Counted from the first letter of the stretch, positions 37,216-47,748 are shown. The stretch: DNA of 64,000 nucleotides from Marinobacter arenosus (GCF_019264345.1 NZ_JAHVAO010000001.1:868001-932000), one strand, 5' to 3'. The notes: generated by a model not told the origin, from the letters alone. A program made the numbers and translations.

Positions 37216-37244
37216 TTGAACGACCACCCGAATACTGTTATATT
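37216..37244 (+). promoter_or_regulatory. promoter of rne
   Basis: TTGAAC (37216-37221), 17-base spacer, TATATT (37239-37244). Initiation near 37251 would give a leader of about 530 bases before the rne ATG. Confidence 0.65.
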
Positions 37245-37779
37245 CCGGCGTGCTCTGCCGTTTGTCTACGGCCTGACGAACTCCAGTCAGAAGCCGGAGC
37301 GGCAGAAGTATACCGACACTATTCGAGAGTTTGAACGCCGCATACCCAATCATTATCGGGATCGGCGGAGGAAATGCTCCCGGAGCTACAGGGCAGACCG
37401 ATGACGGCTGTGAACCTGCCTTCGGGAGAAGTGGAAAACCGTGCGGAAAACCGACGGGCAACATCACGAAGAATCATTGCCACGCAGGGCCGGGCCGTCC
37501 AGCTTACGAATACGACGTGAGACCCAGGCACCTGAGTGAACCTGAAAACGGATAACATGCGTCAACAGACACGAACTTCACACGACCTCTCGCTGCCTAC
37601 CGGCAGTCGGACAGTCGGTGGTCTCAGACCAAGAGAATCGCACCCCATAAGGGTCTGATTCGTCTGGCCGCCGGCCTGCTCTTGCTGTAGAAGAGCCCCG
37701 CGGCACGCACATCCCGCTTCGCTGATGCGATCCCCTCCGGTTTTCTGTCAAAATCAAACGACAGGAACCCTTTCTTTCC
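37245..37779 (+). promoter_or_regulatory. long structured 5' leader of rne
   Basis: This is the only gap of more than 300 bases without a gene. Long rne leaders mediate autoregulation by RNase E in E. coli, and the same is inferred here. Visible potential hairpins are GCTCC-C-GGAGC at 37376-37386, TGGTCT-C-AGACCA at 37619-37631 (with an alternative partner GGGTCTG at 37651-37657), and GCTCTT/AAGAGC with a 7-base loop at 37678-37696. The stretch 37367-37396 has a short resemblance to an RNase P RNA segment. No convincing small protein gene is seen. Confidence 0.5.
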
Positions 37780-40700
37780 ATGAAAAGAATGCTCATCAAT
37801 GCAACTCATCCCGAAGAGTTGCGCGTAGCTCTGGTCGACGGCCAGCGTCTGTTCGACCTCGACATCGAATCCAGCTCCCGCGAGCAGAAAAAAGCCAACA
37901 TTTACAAAGGCCGCATTACGCGCGTCGAGCCCAGCCTTGAAGCTGCCTTTGTTGACTTTGGCGCCGAGCGCCACGGCTTTCTGCCTCTGAAGGAGATCTC
38001 CAAGGAGTACTTCAAGAAATCCCCCGGCCAGATCGAGGGCAAGATCAACATCAAGGATGTGGTATCCGAAGGCCAGGAAGTCATTGTCCAGGTTGACAAG
38101 GAAGAACGCGGCAACAAGGGCGCGGCCCTGACCACGTTCATTTCCCTGGCCGGACGCTACCTGGTACTGATGCCCAACAACCCCCGCGCCGGAGGCATTT
38201 CACGGCGTATCGAGGGTGATGAGCGCGCCCAACTTAAAGAGGCCATGAACGACGTCCAGGTACCCAAATCCATGGGCATCATCGTGCGCACGGCCGGTAT
38301 CGGGCGAACCACGGAAGAACTCCAGTGGGACCTCGATTACCTGGTTCAGTTCTGGGAAGCCATTACCCAGGCGGCCGGCGAGCGCAAAGCGCCGTTCCTG
38401 ATCCACCAGGAAAGCAACGTCATCATTCGCGCGGTACGTGATTACCTCCGCCAGGACATCGGCGAAGTGCTGATCGACGCCAACGGGGTGTATGAAGATG
38501 TCCTCAACTTCGTTCGCGCCGTCATGCCGACCTTCGAAAACAAGATCAAACTGTACAAGGACGAGATCCCTCTGTTCAGTCGCTATCAGATCGAAGGCCA
38601 GATCGAGACCGCCTTCCAGCGGGAAGTAAAGCTTCCCTCTGGCGGCTCCATTGTCATCGACCCTACCGAGGCCCTGGTCTCGATCGACATCAACTCCTCC
38701 CGTGCCACCAAAGGGCACGATATCGAGGAAACAGCGCTCCAGACCAACCTGGAGGCCGCTGAAGAGATCGCTCGCCAGTTGCGCCTGCGCGATATGGGCG
38801 GCCTGATCGTCATCGACTTCATCGACATGACCCCGGCCAAACACCAGCGGGAAGTCGAGCAGAAGATGCGTGAAGCTCTGGAAATTGACCGGGCCCGCGT
38901 TCAGGTTGGCAAGATTTCCCGCTTCGGCCTGCTGGAAATGTCGCGGCAGCGTCTGCGCCCGTCACTCGGCGAGACCCGAAGTGAAGTCTGCCCCCGTTGC
39001 GAGGGTCAGGGCACCATCCGTGGCATCGAGTCTCTGGCACTGAGCATCATGCGCCTGATCTACGAGGAATCCTCGAAGGAGAAAACGGGCGAAGTCCGGG
39101 CGGTGGTTCCGGTGTCCGTGGCCACCTTCCTGCTGAACGAAAAGCGCAAGCAGTTGGCCGACATCGAAGCCCGCCAGGAAGTCAGCGTGGTCGTCGTGCC
39201 GGTTCCTCACATGGAGACACCTCACTTCGAAATTCTGCGCCTGCGCGAGGATGAAACCACGCCTGAGCATATTTCCAGCCACCAGGTGGCCCAGGAATAC
39301 AGCGAGCGTGAAGAAGAGGTGTTTGAAGCTCCGGCACCCGAGCGTCCGGTACGCGAACAGGCCGCGGTCAAGGCAATCCGACCGAGCGCCCCTGCCCCCA
39401 AGCCGGCCGCCAAGCCCGTCGAATCTCAGGATCAGGAAGAAGGACTTTTCCGGCGCCTGGGTCGCAAAATCGCTGGTTTCTTTGGCGGTGAGGACGAACA
39501 ACCGTCTGAGACCCGCGACAAGAACCGCGCCGTGCGCGAGGATCGCCGGAACCAGGGTCGCCAGGACCGCCGCAAATCCCGGGTTGCCCGCGACGACCAG
39601 CGCTCAGCTGGCAATCGCACCGGAAGCGACCGTCGCCAGGGCGGACAGCCGAGCCGTGGAGATGACAGTCGCGGCCGCGGACGCAACCGTAGCGACGATC
39701 AGAACCGCCCCAACCAGAATCGACCGGCCGCCGACAAGTCCGGCGACAGCAAAGGCGGTGAGGGTCGCAAGGACGGCCAAGGCAGAGGCCGCGGCCAGGG
39801 GCGCAACAAACCCCAGCGCGAACAGAAAGAAGCTCGCGAGCAGAAGGATCAGCAGCAGGGTCCCGCGAAGAAGCCAGCCAACGCCGAAAAGAGCGCCGGA
39901 GGCGAGAAGCGTGGCAAGCCCCGTCGCCAACGTGGCCGTGATGGCTCTCCAACGGAAGCGCCTGCTTCTACGCCGGCAGAACGTAAAGCCGAACGTAGCG
40001 AGAGGCATCAGAAGGACACCCAGCCTGAGCAGCCGCTGGAATCCGCTGGCAAGCCGGACGTGAAGCAAGCCGGGGAGCGCCCGAACGATCGCGCCAAGGC
40101 GACGACGCCGGAAAAAGCCGATCAGCCGAAGCAGACCAAAACCGAGCCTCAGGCAACCACGGCCCAGGCTGAGAAACCCGCAGACGCCAAGGCCAAGAAA
40201 CCGGCAGAGGCCAAACCGGAGACACCGGCAGAAACCAGGACGGAGAAACCGGCTGAGCCAAAAGCGGCTGACAAGCCTGAGGCAGAGACCGAGGCGACCA
40301 AGGCTGGCGAAACCGCGGCCAAAGAGGTGCCAACCGGTAAGTCTGAATCGGCAACAGCCGAGGCCGGCAGCACTGCCCGTGCTGACCGAAAGCCGAAGTC
40401 GGCCGATAAGGCAGAGGACCAGACGGACGCCAACAAGAGCAAGGCTGCGGAAACTGATCAGCCGTCGGCAAAACCCGCGGAAGCCGCTGCCCCCAAAGCC
40501 GGCAAGCCGGACGCCGAATCCGCCGCCACGACCGGGCAAGCCGCGCCTGCCAAAACCGAATCAAAGGCTGAAACATCGCCTTCGGAAAAGCAGGCTGTCG
40601 CTGAACCGTCGACTCCGGCCAAGCCGGCACCCGAGGCCAAGCCAAAGGCCGGCACCGAGTCTCCGGACACCAAAGCGCCTGAACCCAAACCCACGATCAC

Positions 40701-40893
40701 GCCGCAATCCGAGTCAAAACAGGAAGGCGAGAAAGTGGGCAAAGCAGAAACTGCCGATGCCGGCGAGACCAAGTCACAGGAACCATCTGCCATTGATGTT
40801 CCGGTGACCCCGGGTCGTGCCTACAATGACCCAAGAGAAGTCCGCAAGCGCCAACGCGCCGCGGAAGAGGCCAAGAAGGCCGGGAGTAATTAA
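37780..40893 (+). CDS. rne: ribonuclease E
   Basis: Essential endoribonuclease and degradosome scaffold, 1037 residues. The N-terminal half is catalytic: S1 domain about 35-125, DNase-I-like domain with metal-binding Asp residues in [13 protein letters not shown] (about 305) and IVIDFIDM (about 348), and the Zn-link CPRC (about 403-406). After residue 510 the protein is disordered, rich in Arg then in Ala, Lys, Pro and Glu. [16 protein letters not shown] near residues 551-566 looks like the amphipathic membrane-targeting helix. The extreme C-terminus [13 protein letters not shown] resembles the conserved Pseudomonas end. ATG AAA AGA ATG matches the E. coli start MKRMLINAT. Confidence 0.97.
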   Translation: MKRMLINATHPEELRVALVDGQRLFDLDIESSSREQKKANIYKGRITRVEPSLEAAFVDFGAERHGFLPLKEISKEYFKKSPGQIEGKINIKDVVSEGQEVIVQVDKEERGNKGAALTTFISLAGRYLVLMPNNPRAGGISRRIEGDERAQLKEAMNDVQVPKSMGIIVRTAGIGRTTEELQWDLDYLVQFWEAITQAAGERKAPFLIHQESNVIIRAVRDYLRQDIGEVLIDANGVYEDVLNFVRAVMPTFENKIKLYKDEIPLFSRYQIEGQIETAFQREVKLPSGGSIVIDPTEALVSIDINSSRATKGHDIEETALQTNLEAAEEIARQLRLRDMGGLIVIDFIDMTPAKHQREVEQKMREALEIDRARVQVGKISRFGLLEMSRQRLRPSLGETRSEVCPRCEGQGTIRGIESLALSIMRLIYEESSKEKTGEVRAVVPVSVATFLLNEKRKQLADIEARQEVSVVVVPVPHMETPHFEILRLREDETTPEHISSHQVAQEYSEREEEVFEAPAPERPVREQAAVKAIRPSAPAPKPAAKPVESQDQEEGLFRRLGRKIAGFFGGEDEQPSETRDKNRAVREDRRNQGRQDRRKSRVARDDQRSAGNRTGSDRRQGGQPSRGDDSRGRGRNRSDDQNRPNQNRPAADKSGDSKGGEGRKDGQGRGRGQGRNKPQREQKEAREQKDQQQGPAKKPANAEKSAGGEKRGKPRRQRGRDGSPTEAPASTPAERKAERSERHQKDTQPEQPLESAGKPDVKQAGERPNDRAKATTPEKADQPKQTKTEPQATTAQAEKPADAKAKKPAEAKPETPAETRTEKPAEPKAADKPEAETEATKAGETAAKEVPTGKSESATAEAGSTARADRKPKSADKAEDQTDANKSKAAETDQPSAKPAEAAAPKAGKPDAESAATTGQAAPAKTESKAETSPSEKQAVAEPSTPAKPAPEAKPKAGTESPDTKAPEPKPTITPQSESKQEGEKVGKAETADAGETKSQEPSAIDVPVTPGRAYNDPREVRKRQRAAEEAKKAGSN

Positions 40894-40896
40894 CGA

Positions 40897-41439
40897 ATGC
40901 TATCCAATTCCGACATCGAAGCGCTGGAAGACATCCTGTTTGCCGAACCCTGGGGAGACGAAGCCCTGGACTTCTTCGGTCTGCATGGAGTTGTCTGTGC
41001 CAGTGTCGTCGGGCCGGCAGAGCTGAGCGCGGAAGACATCTTCCGCCTCGCCACGGGCACCCAGGCGGTGCCCGGCGGGGAGGTTCCAGAGACCTTCGCC
41101 CGCTGCGTCCACAAGCTCTCCGAGGACATGGCTCATGCCCTGGACATGGGGCAGGCACTCGAGCTCCCGGAACCGGAAGATGGCGACCCCATGAATGCGC
41201 TGGAAAACTGGTGCGCCGGGTTCGTGGACACATTCCTGGAGCATGAGGACGAATGGCTGGAAGCCGCCAGTGAGGAAGAGACGGCCGACCTGCTCGTGCC
41301 TATGCTCACGCTCTCCGGACTGTTTGACGACGAGGACTTCCAGAAGGTCCGCAACAGCGACAAACTGTCACGCCAGATGGCCGATGCCATTCCGGATTCT
41401 CTTACCGACCTTTACCTGCTGTTCCACGCGCCGGATTAG
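40897..41439 (+). CDS. UPF0149/YecA-family protein
   Basis: Acidic, mostly helical 180-residue protein. It matches the UPF0149 pattern with FFGLHGVVCASVVGPAEL near residues 28-45 and a helical second half (NALENWCAGFVDTFL, about 99-113). The C-terminal SEC-C zinc motif of some YecA proteins is absent. The role of the family is unclear. It starts 3 bases after the rne stop, so it is probably co-transcribed with RNase E. It overlaps the end of the convergent PHP gene by 4 bases. Confidence 0.85.
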   Translation: MLSNSDIEALEDILFAEPWGDEALDFFGLHGVVCASVVGPAELSAEDIFRLATGTQAVPGGEVPETFARCVHKLSEDMAHALDMGQALELPEPEDGDPMNALENWCAGFVDTFLEHEDEWLEAASEEETADLLVPMLTLSGLFDDEDFQKVRNSDKLSRQMADAIPDSLTDLYLLFHAPD

Positions 41440-42314
41440 ACCGGCGCGGGCGACTCCACAGGCGTTGTGAAATGATGCCAGACCGGCTCAAGCCCGTCTG
41501 GCATTTTCATGATTTTTCCGAGCTCGCACCAGGGCGCCCCCGGGAAATGAAAATCGCTACCCTGGGACGCCAGTAGGCCCTCCCGGCGACACAGTTCCGC
41601 CAGGAAACCCAGATCTCCGCTGGACTGACCGGACGTCGAGACTTCTATCGCGCGGCCGCCAGCACGTCGAAAATCGGCCGTCAGTTCCCTCAGTTTCGTG
41701 GCCGTCAACTGATACTTTCGCGGGTGCGCCAATACGGCAATGCCGCCAGCCTCGTTGATCCAGCCCACGACTTCCTCCAATTCCGGCCAGAAGGCTTTGA
41801 CATCACCGGGCTTGCCATTCCCAAGGTGGCGCTTGAAGGCCTGAGCCGTGTTACTGACCACGCCGGCCTGAACCAGCACCTGCGCGAAATGGGGGCGACC
41901 GGGCACATCGCCGCCGGAAACGGCCGTGGCACGGTCAAACAAATCGGGAACTTTGAGCTTGCTCAACCGGTCCGCAATCGAACGCGCCCTCGCCCACCGA
42001 TTGTCATTCTGACGCTCCAAAGCCGCCAGAAACGACTCATCGTCCGGATTGAAGTCCAAACCAACAATGTGAATGGTACGGCTCTTCCACAGGCAGGAGA
42101 GCTCAACGCCCGGAATCATGACCAGGCCCCGCTCACGGGCAGCAGTGCGCGCTTCTGACAGACCTGCGATCGTGTCATGGTCGGTCAGTGAGAGATGGGT
42201 TACCCCACGCTCCACGGCTCGGTTCACCAGTGCGGCAGGCTCCAGGGCCCCGTCAGAGGCGGTACTGTGGCAATGCAGATCAATGCACAGAGTGGAGGCT
42301 TGCGGTATAGTCAC
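41436..42314 (-). CDS. rnm: PHP-domain phosphoesterase, RNase AM-like (YciV family)
   Basis: 292-residue metal-dependent PHP protein. DLHCHSTASDGALEP near residues 12-26, SLTDHDTIAGL near 41-51, PGVELSC near 70, and HPRKYQL plus SDFHFPGAPW near 260-275 give the metal-ligand set. The E. coli homologue (YciV/Rnm) is a 5'-3' exoribonuclease maturing 5S and other rRNA 5' ends and acting on 3',5'-bisphosphate. The symbol is assigned by homology, and 3',5'-nucleotide bisphosphatase activity is an alternative. It is divergent from the YciI gene, with 130 bases between. Confidence 0.88.
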   Translation of the reverse strand: MTIPQASTLCIDLHCHSTASDGALEPAALVNRAVERGVTHLSLTDHDTIAGLSEARTAARERGLVMIPGVELSCLWKSRTIHIVGLDFNPDDESFLAALERQNDNRWARARSIADRLSKLKVPDLFDRATAVSGGDVPGRPHFAQVLVQAGVVSNTAQAFKRHLGNGKPGDVKAFWPELEEVVGWINEAGGIAVLAHPRKYQLTATKLRELTADFRRAGGRAIEVSTSGQSSGDLGFLAELCRREGLLASQGSDFHFPGAPWCELGKIMKMPDGLEPVWHHFTTPVESPAPV

Positions 42315-42444
42315 AGAAAATCCCGAATCAGTTGGCTGGTCGTCTTACCCGTTTGTTCACCAGTGTACCAGCCAGCCACCGGTTCTGTACTACATCCCGT
42401 TGCCGGGCCCACGTCCGGCAACCCCCGGTAAAATGGAGAGCTGA

Positions 42445-42744
42445 ATGTACTACGCGATTATCAGCGAGGACGTCGAAAACAGCCTGCCCCTGCGTCAGTC
42501 TGCGCGGCCTGCACATCTTGAACGCCTGGAAGCACTAAAAGCCGAAGGCCGCCTGCTGGTGGCAGGGCCTCATCCCGCAATCGACACCCCGGATCCCGGT
42601 GAAGCCGGCTTCACCGGCAGCCTGGTCGTCGCCGAATTTGACTCCCTCGAAGCTGCACAGACCTGGGCCGATGCGGACCCTTACATGGATGCCGGTGTCT
42701 ACCGGAACGTGACCGTGAAACCGTTCAAGGCCGTACTGCCGTAA
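42445..42744 (+). CDS. yciI: YciI family protein
   Basis: 99-residue dimeric alpha-beta barrel. [17 protein letters not shown], then [21 protein letters not shown], then [17 protein letters not shown] give the YciI pattern, with the His in RPAHLERL and the Asp in DADPYM at the putative active site. GGAGAG lies 6 bases upstream. Biochemical function is not established in general; some relatives are dehydrochlorinases or part of muconolactone isomerase-type folds. Confidence 0.9.
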   Translation: MYYAIISEDVENSLPLRQSARPAHLERLEALKAEGRLLVAGPHPAIDTPDPGEAGFTGSLVVAEFDSLEAAQTWADADPYMDAGVYRNVTVKPFKAVLP

Positions 42745-42869
42745 TTGCCAGTACCAGCCGCATGAGTTTATTGTAATGCGGGCCCGCTTGAATGGCCTAT
42801 TATCTGTGACAAAATTGCGCCTTTGATTCATGACTGCTTTTTAACCGTCTAACTCAGGGATCGTATCCA

Positions 42870-43541
42870 GTGACGCCTTTCCGTCTTCTTATCAGTGTGC
42901 TGTTTGTTGTGTCTTCCGTGGCAGTTGCCCAGGCAAAAACCGTCTGGGTTGATGACCAGCTGTACCTGCCCGTTCGGGCCGGGGCCGGCACCCAGTTCCG
43001 GATCATCGAAAATGCCGTTCCGAGCGGGACACCGCTGGAGGTCCTGGAAACGACAGAATCCGGTTACACGCGCGTACGCACGCCCAAGGGCACCGAAGGC
43101 TGGGTCTCCAGCCAGTATCTGAGCGACACACCGATTGCCGCAGACCGCCTCCAGCGGGCGAATCGCGAACTGGAGCAGACCCGAAATGAGCTGTCACAGG
43201 TTAAGGAACAACTCTCCGAAGTGACCAAGGAGCGCAATTCCCTTCAGAGTTCCGAGTCTTCCCTCTCGGACCGCTCCCAGGCGCTCCAACAAGAGCTGCA
43301 ACGCATCAAGAGCATCGCGGCAGACTCCATCAATCTGGAGCGCCGGAACCGGGAACTCCGCGAAGAAAACCAGAAGATCCGTAACGACCTGGAAGTGCTG
43401 ACGGCGGAAAACGAGCGCCTGGAAGCCAGCAAGGAATCGGATTTCATGTTACTCGGAGCCGGCCTCGTTCTCGGCGGTGTTCTTCTGGCACTGATTATTC
43501 CGATGCTGAAACCAACAAGAAAAACCGACAACTGGGCCTGA
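42870..43541 (+). CDS. SH3-domain coiled-coil membrane protein (YgiM/TIGR04211-like)
   Basis: 223 residues with GTG start (42870) and AGGGA upstream. A signal peptide (about 1-22, VAQA-KT) leads to a bacterial SH3 domain (VWVDDQLYLPVRAGAGTQFRI... to GTEGWVSSQYL, about 24-87). A long coiled coil follows (about 92-190, with repeated ENQ/RNREL/LEQ heptads). A C-terminal membrane anchor (MLLGAGLVLGGVLLALIIPML, about 191-211) ends in a basic tail. The chain therefore projects into the periplasm. It resembles the TIGR04211 family, whose role is unknown. It precedes a PilZ gene by 4 bases, which suggests joint expression. Confidence 0.87.
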   Translation: MTPFRLLISVLFVVSSVAVAQAKTVWVDDQLYLPVRAGAGTQFRIIENAVPSGTPLEVLETTESGYTRVRTPKGTEGWVSSQYLSDTPIAADRLQRANRELEQTRNELSQVKEQLSEVTKERNSLQSSESSLSDRSQALQQELQRIKSIAADSINLERRNRELREENQKIRNDLEVLTAENERLEASKESDFMLLGAGLVLGGVLLALIIPMLKPTRKTDNWA

Positions 43542-43545
43542 TGCC

Positions 43546-43833
43546 ATGCGGGATTACTCGGAGAAGCGGGACTTTCACCGAATGCAGGTGAACTCAGAGA
43601 TCGAGTTGACCGATAGCAATGGTGAGACGTTTACCGGCATTTGCCGGGACCTCAGCGCCGCTGGCATGCAGCTGTTCGTGAAGCGACCGGTGGTCGTGGG
43701 TGAAGAACTGAAAACGCTGCTACGCCCTACTGGCGACCAGATTCCGCCACTGGAAACCGTTTGTGAGGTATTGCGCTGCGAACCGGATGGTGACGGTTAC
43801 CTGCTGGGTGCAACCATTAACGAGGTAAGCTGA
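43546..43833 (+). CDS. PilZ-domain protein (probable c-di-GMP binder)
   Basis: A single PilZ domain of 95 residues. The two c-di-GMP contact motifs are present: R-x3-R in KRDFHRM (about residues 7-13) and D-x-S-x2-G in RDLSAAGMQ (about 33-41). The order and spacing fit binding-competent PilZ domains. It lies 4 bases after the coiled-coil membrane protein gene, so it may act with it. Confidence 0.9.
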   Translation: MRDYSEKRDFHRMQVNSEIELTDSNGETFTGICRDLSAAGMQLFVKRPVVVGEELKTLLRPTGDQIPPLETVCEVLRCEPDGDGYLLGATINEVS

Positions 43834-43882
43834 AGAAAACCGCGGAAGGCAGCATCCACTGCGTTCCGCGGTAATGAGCGCC

Positions 43883-44362
43883 TCAGACCAGAGGCTTCTC
43901 GGAAACGATGATGCCGTTGTTGTCGGCGTAAACGTAGTGGCCCGGATGGAAGGTCACCCCGCCAAATGTCACCGCCACGTTCAGATCTCCCAGGCCACGC
44001 TTCTCGCTCTTGCGCGGATGGGTTCCCAGCGCCTGCACGCCCAACGCGGTCTTGCCGATTTCATCGACATCCCGCACACAGCCATAGATGATAAGACCGG
44101 CCCAGCCATTCGTCGCCGCTTTTTCCGCCAGCATGTCTCCCAGCAGAGCATGGCGTTTGGATGCGCCACCATCGACGACCATGACCCGGCCATTACCAGG
44201 CTGACCAACCTGCTCTTTCACGACCGAGTTATCCTCAAAGCACTTCACGGTGACGATTTCGCCCCCGAACGCCTTGTTGCCGCCGTAATTATTGAAACCG
44301 GGCTCGACAACCTGAACGTCCGGAAACTCGTCACACAGGTCGGGTGTAATGATCTCTGTCAC
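43883..44362 (-). CDS. rraA: ribonuclease E activity regulator RraA
   Basis: 159-residue trimeric protein that binds RNase E and inhibits it. [21 protein letters not shown] and [20 protein letters not shown] at the N-terminus and [29 protein letters not shown] (about 58-86) match RraA. Related proteins are HMG aldolases; RraA length and sequence fit better here. It is 29 bases downstream of ppsA on the same strand. Confidence 0.94.
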   Translation of the reverse strand: MTEIITPDLCDEFPDVQVVEPGFNNYGGNKAFGGEIVTVKCFEDNSVVKEQVGQPGNGRVMVVDGGASKRHALLGDMLAEKAATNGWAGLIIYGCVRDVDEIGKTALGVQALGTHPRKSEKRGLGDLNVAVTFGGVTFHPGHYVYADNNGIIVSEKPLV

Positions 44363-44391
44363 GTCTCGCTCTCCTTATTCCTGCAATGGGC

Positions 44392-46764
44392 TCAGTCGAT
44401 CTTCTCGTCAGCCAGGAAGAACCAGGTATCCAGCACCGAGTCCGGATTCAGCGACACGGTATCGATGCCCTGGTCCATCAGCCACTTGGCCAGATCGGGG
44501 TGATCCGACGGCCCCTGGCCGCAGATGCCAATATACTTACCGGCCTTCTTGCACGCCTGGATAGCGTTGGACAGCAGCGCCTTGACCGCGTCATTACGCT
44601 CGTCAAACAGGTGCGCGATGATACCGGAATCCCGATCGAGGCCGAGGGTAAGCTGGGTCAGGTCGTTGGAGCCAATGGAGAAGCCATCGAAATGCTCCAG
44701 GAACTGATCCGCCAGCAACGCGTTGGCCGGCAATTCGCACATCATGATCACGCGCAGGCCGTTTTCGCCCCGCTTCAGACCGTTCTCGGCCAGCAGGTTC
44801 ACCACCTGCTCGGCTTCGCCCACCGTGCGTACAAACGGCACCATAACCTCTACGTTGGTCAGCCCCATTTCATTGCGCACTTTCTTCAGCGCCCGGCATT
44901 CCAGCTCGAAACAGTCGCGGAAGGTCTCGGAAATGTAACGGGACGCGCCACGGAAACCGAGCATCGGGTTTTCTTCATCCGGCTCATAGAGCGTACCGCC
45001 GATCAGGTTGGCGTATTCATTGGATTTGAAATCCGACAGACGCACGATCACTTTCTTCGGTGCAAAAGCCGCGGCCAGGGTCGAGATACCCTCCACCAGC
45101 TTGTCCACGTAGAAATCCACCGGTGAACTGTAGCCAGAAATGCGCTTCTCGACCGTCTGCTTGATGTCGCGCGGCAGACCGTCAAAGTTCAACAGTGCCT
45201 TCGGATGCACGCCGATCATGCGGTTGATGATGAATTCAAGACGAGCCAGGCCAACGCCTTCGTTCGGCAGCGCCTGAAAATCAAACGCGCGGTCCGGGTT
45301 GCCCACGTTCATCATGATCTTGAACGGAATATTGGGCATGGAATCGACGGTATTTTCACGCAGCTCAAAGTCCAGCGCACCCTCGTAAATCATCCCGGTG
45401 TCGCCTTCGGCACAGGATACCGTGACTTCCTGACCGTCTTTCAGAAGCTCGGTGGCATCGCCGCAACCGACCACGGCCGGAATACCCAGCTCCCGGGCAA
45501 TAATGGCGGCGTGGCAGGTACGCCCGCCACGATCAGTCACAATCGCCGAGGCACGCTTCATGACCGGTTCCCAGTCCGGGTCGGTCATGTCGGTAACCAG
45601 CACGTCGCCGGCCTGCACCCGATCCATTTCCTTGATGCTGGTGATGATCTTCACCGGACCGCTGCCGATCTTGTGGCCGATGCTGCGACCTTCCACCAGC
45701 ACCTTGCCGGTTTCATTCAGCAGGTAGCGCTCCATTACGTTGGCGGAGGCACGGCTCTTGACCGTTTCTGGACGGGCCTGAACGATGTAGATCCGGCCAT
45801 CGTCGCCATCTTTCGCCCACTCGATGTCCATCGGACGCTGGTAGTGCTTCTCGATGATCATGGCCTGCTTGGCCAGCTCTTCCACTTCCGCATCGGTGAT
45901 ACAAAAGCGATTGCGCTCTTCCTGCTCAACCTTCACGGTCTCGACAAACTCACTGGCATCGGGGCTGGTGTGGTACACCATCTTGATGGCCTTGCTGCCG
46001 AGATTGCGACGCAGCACGGCAGGCCGGCCTTCTGCCAGTGTGGGCTTGTGAACGTAGAACTCGTCCGGGTTCACGGCCCCCTGAACCACGGTTTCGCCCA
46101 GGCCGTAAGAAGCGGTCACGAACACCACGTCCCGGAACCCGGACTCGGTGTCGAGCGTGAACATGACGCCACTGGCGGCGGTTTCACTGCGCACCATTTT
46201 CTGGATACCGGCAGACAACGCCACCAGCTTATGATCAAAGCCGTGGTGCACCCGGTAGGAAATCGCGCGATCGTTGAACAGGGAGGCAAACACTTCCTTT
46301 ACAGAGGTGCGAACCTGCTGCAGGCCGACCACGTTCAGGAAGGTTTCCTGCTGGCCGGCAAACGAGGCGTCCGGCAGGTCTTCAGCCGTGGCGGACGAAC
46401 GCACGGCAACGGCCATGTGTTCATTCCCCGCCTGGAGCTTGCTGTAGGCTTCCGCCAGGGCATTCTCGAGAACGTCCGGGAAATCCGTATCGATGATCCA
46501 CTGACGAATCTGCGCACCCACACGGGCCAGTTCGTTGACGTCATTCACATCGAGCGCATCGAGGGCGTTATCGATCTTGTCTTTCAGGCCATCGGTGGCC
46601 AGGAATTCACGGTAAGCATGAGCTGTCGTGGCGAAACCGCCGGGAACGGTAACACCTGCGTTGGCGAGATTACTGATCATTTCACCGAGAGAGGCGTTTT
46701 TCCCGCCCACCCGGTCAACATCGGACATTCCCAGGTGATCAAACCAGATAATGTAATCTTCCAA
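44392..46764 (-). CDS. ppsA: phosphoenolpyruvate synthase
   Basis: Makes PEP from pyruvate and ATP for gluconeogenesis. The ATG-initiated open frame starts 42 codons earlier (46890), but TTG 46764 is preferred: GGGAG lies 7 bases ahead, and the protein then reads (M)[28 protein letters not shown], the normal PpsA N-terminus, giving 790 residues. The catalytic His and the neighbouring regulatory Thr are in [15 protein letters not shown]. The C-terminal PEP-binding domain has [16 protein letters not shown] and the Cys loop [14 protein letters not shown]. It is divergent from ppsR, and rraA follows. Confidence 0.95.
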   Translation of the reverse strand: MEDYIIWFDHLGMSDVDRVGGKNASLGEMISNLANAGVTVPGGFATTAHAYREFLATDGLKDKIDNALDALDVNDVNELARVGAQIRQWIIDTDFPDVLENALAEAYSKLQAGNEHMAVAVRSSATAEDLPDASFAGQQETFLNVVGLQQVRTSVKEVFASLFNDRAISYRVHHGFDHKLVALSAGIQKMVRSETAASGVMFTLDTESGFRDVVFVTASYGLGETVVQGAVNPDEFYVHKPTLAEGRPAVLRRNLGSKAIKMVYHTSPDASEFVETVKVEQEERNRFCITDAEVEELAKQAMIIEKHYQRPMDIEWAKDGDDGRIYIVQARPETVKSRASANVMERYLLNETGKVLVEGRSIGHKIGSGPVKIITSIKEMDRVQAGDVLVTDMTDPDWEPVMKRASAIVTDRGGRTCHAAIIARELGIPAVVGCGDATELLKDGQEVTVSCAEGDTGMIYEGALDFELRENTVDSMPNIPFKIMMNVGNPDRAFDFQALPNEGVGLARLEFIINRMIGVHPKALLNFDGLPRDIKQTVEKRISGYSSPVDFYVDKLVEGISTLAAAFAPKKVIVRLSDFKSNEYANLIGGTLYEPDEENPMLGFRGASRYISETFRDCFELECRALKKVRNEMGLTNVEVMVPFVRTVGEAEQVVNLLAENGLKRGENGLRVIMMCELPANALLADQFLEHFDGFSIGSNDLTQLTLGLDRDSGIIAHLFDERNDAVKALLSNAIQACKKAGKYIGICGQGPSDHPDLAKWLMDQGIDTVSLNPDSVLDTWFFLADEKID

Positions 46765-46932
46765 AGCACGTCTCCCTTGAGTCTGTGAAGCAAAGAGCAT
46801 AACCGGGCCAGCGGTATCTAGCGGCAAAAGCGGGCAATATCCACTGCGGAGTCTCGAACTTGGCGTGTATGATACTGTAACCTGCGGCAATTACCTAGGG
46901 AACCCGCCAAATACGGAACCGGACGAGACACC

Positions 46933-47748
46933 ATGAAACGCACTGCTTTCTTTATTTCCGATGGCACCGGCCTGACCGCCGAGGCTCTCGGTCACAGCCT
47001 TCTGGCCCAGTTTGAAAAAATCGAATTTGAGCGCGTGACTGTGCCTTACATCGATGACGAGGAAAAGGCCCGGGACATGGTGACGCGCATCAACAAAGCC
47101 GCTGAAACCGACAACGCGGCGCCACTGGTGTTCGACACCATCGTCAACAGCGACATCCGGGACGTGATCGCCACGGCCGACGGCTTCATGGTGGACATTT
47201 TCGGGACCTTCCTCAGTCCGTTGGAGCAGGAACTTCAGTCCTCGTCGTCCTACACGGTGGGCAAGTCGCACTCCATCAATAACGAGGGCAGCTACGAGCG
47301 CCGCATCAACGCGGTGAACTTTGCCCTGGACAACGATGACGGTGCGCGCATTCGCCATTATGACGAAGCCGACCTCATCCTTGTCGGCGCCTCCCGCAGT
47401 GGCAAGACCCCGACCTGCCTGTACCTGGCGCTTCAATACGGGGTCAAAGCCGCGAATTATCCGATCACCGAGGAGGACCTTGAGGATCAGCAAATGCCTG
47501 CCGCCCTCAAACCCCACAAAGAGAAGATCTTCGGGCTGACCATAGAGCCCGAACGACTCGCCACCATTCGGAATGAGCGCCGCCCCAACTCGCGGTACTC
47601 GTCACTGAAACAGTGCATGCATGAAATCGAGGAAATCGAACTGATGTACCGGCGGGAACGGATTCCTTACCTGAACACCACCGCGTACTCGGTGGAGGAA
47701 ATCTCCACCCGAATCATGGTCACCACCGGTCTCAAGCGGAACCGCTGA
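46933..47748 (+). CDS. ppsR: PEP synthase regulatory kinase/phosphorylase
   Basis: 271-residue DUF299 protein that inactivates PpsA by ADP-dependent phosphorylation of the Thr next to the catalytic His and reactivates it by Pi-dependent dephosphorylation. [17 protein letters not shown] near residues 8-24 and the P-loop [15 protein letters not shown] (about 152-166) are typical. It is divergent from its target ppsA with a 168-base shared upstream region. Its end is followed by a strong terminator. Confidence 0.96.
   Translation: MKRTAFFISDGTGLTAEALGHSLLAQFEKIEFERVTVPYIDDEEKARDMVTRINKAAETDNAAPLVFDTIVNSDIRDVIATADGFMVDIFGTFLSPLEQELQSSSSYTVGKSHSINNEGSYERRINAVNFALDNDDGARIRHYDEADLILVGASRSGKTPTCLYLALQYGVKAANYPITEEDLEDQQMPAALKPHKEKIFGLTIEPERLATIRNERRPNSRYSSLKQCMHEIEEIELMYRRERIPYLNTTAYSVEEISTRIMVTTGLKRNR

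Noticed and set aside
39604..40539. 311-codon minus-strand frame opposite the rne C-terminal region
   Set aside because: Leu/Arg/Gly-rich mirror of the Ala/Lys/Pro/Glu-rich RNase E tail; low complexity only.
40140..40700. Repetitive GC-rich sequence that could look like a repeat array
   Set aside because: The repeats are imperfect, in frame and code for the KPAE-rich RNase E scaffold. There are no spacers or identical direct repeats, so it is not CRISPR.
45205..46788. 527-codon plus-strand open frame opposite ppsA
   Set aside because: The long frame mirrors the strong codon bias of ppsA. No start site or domain supports it.
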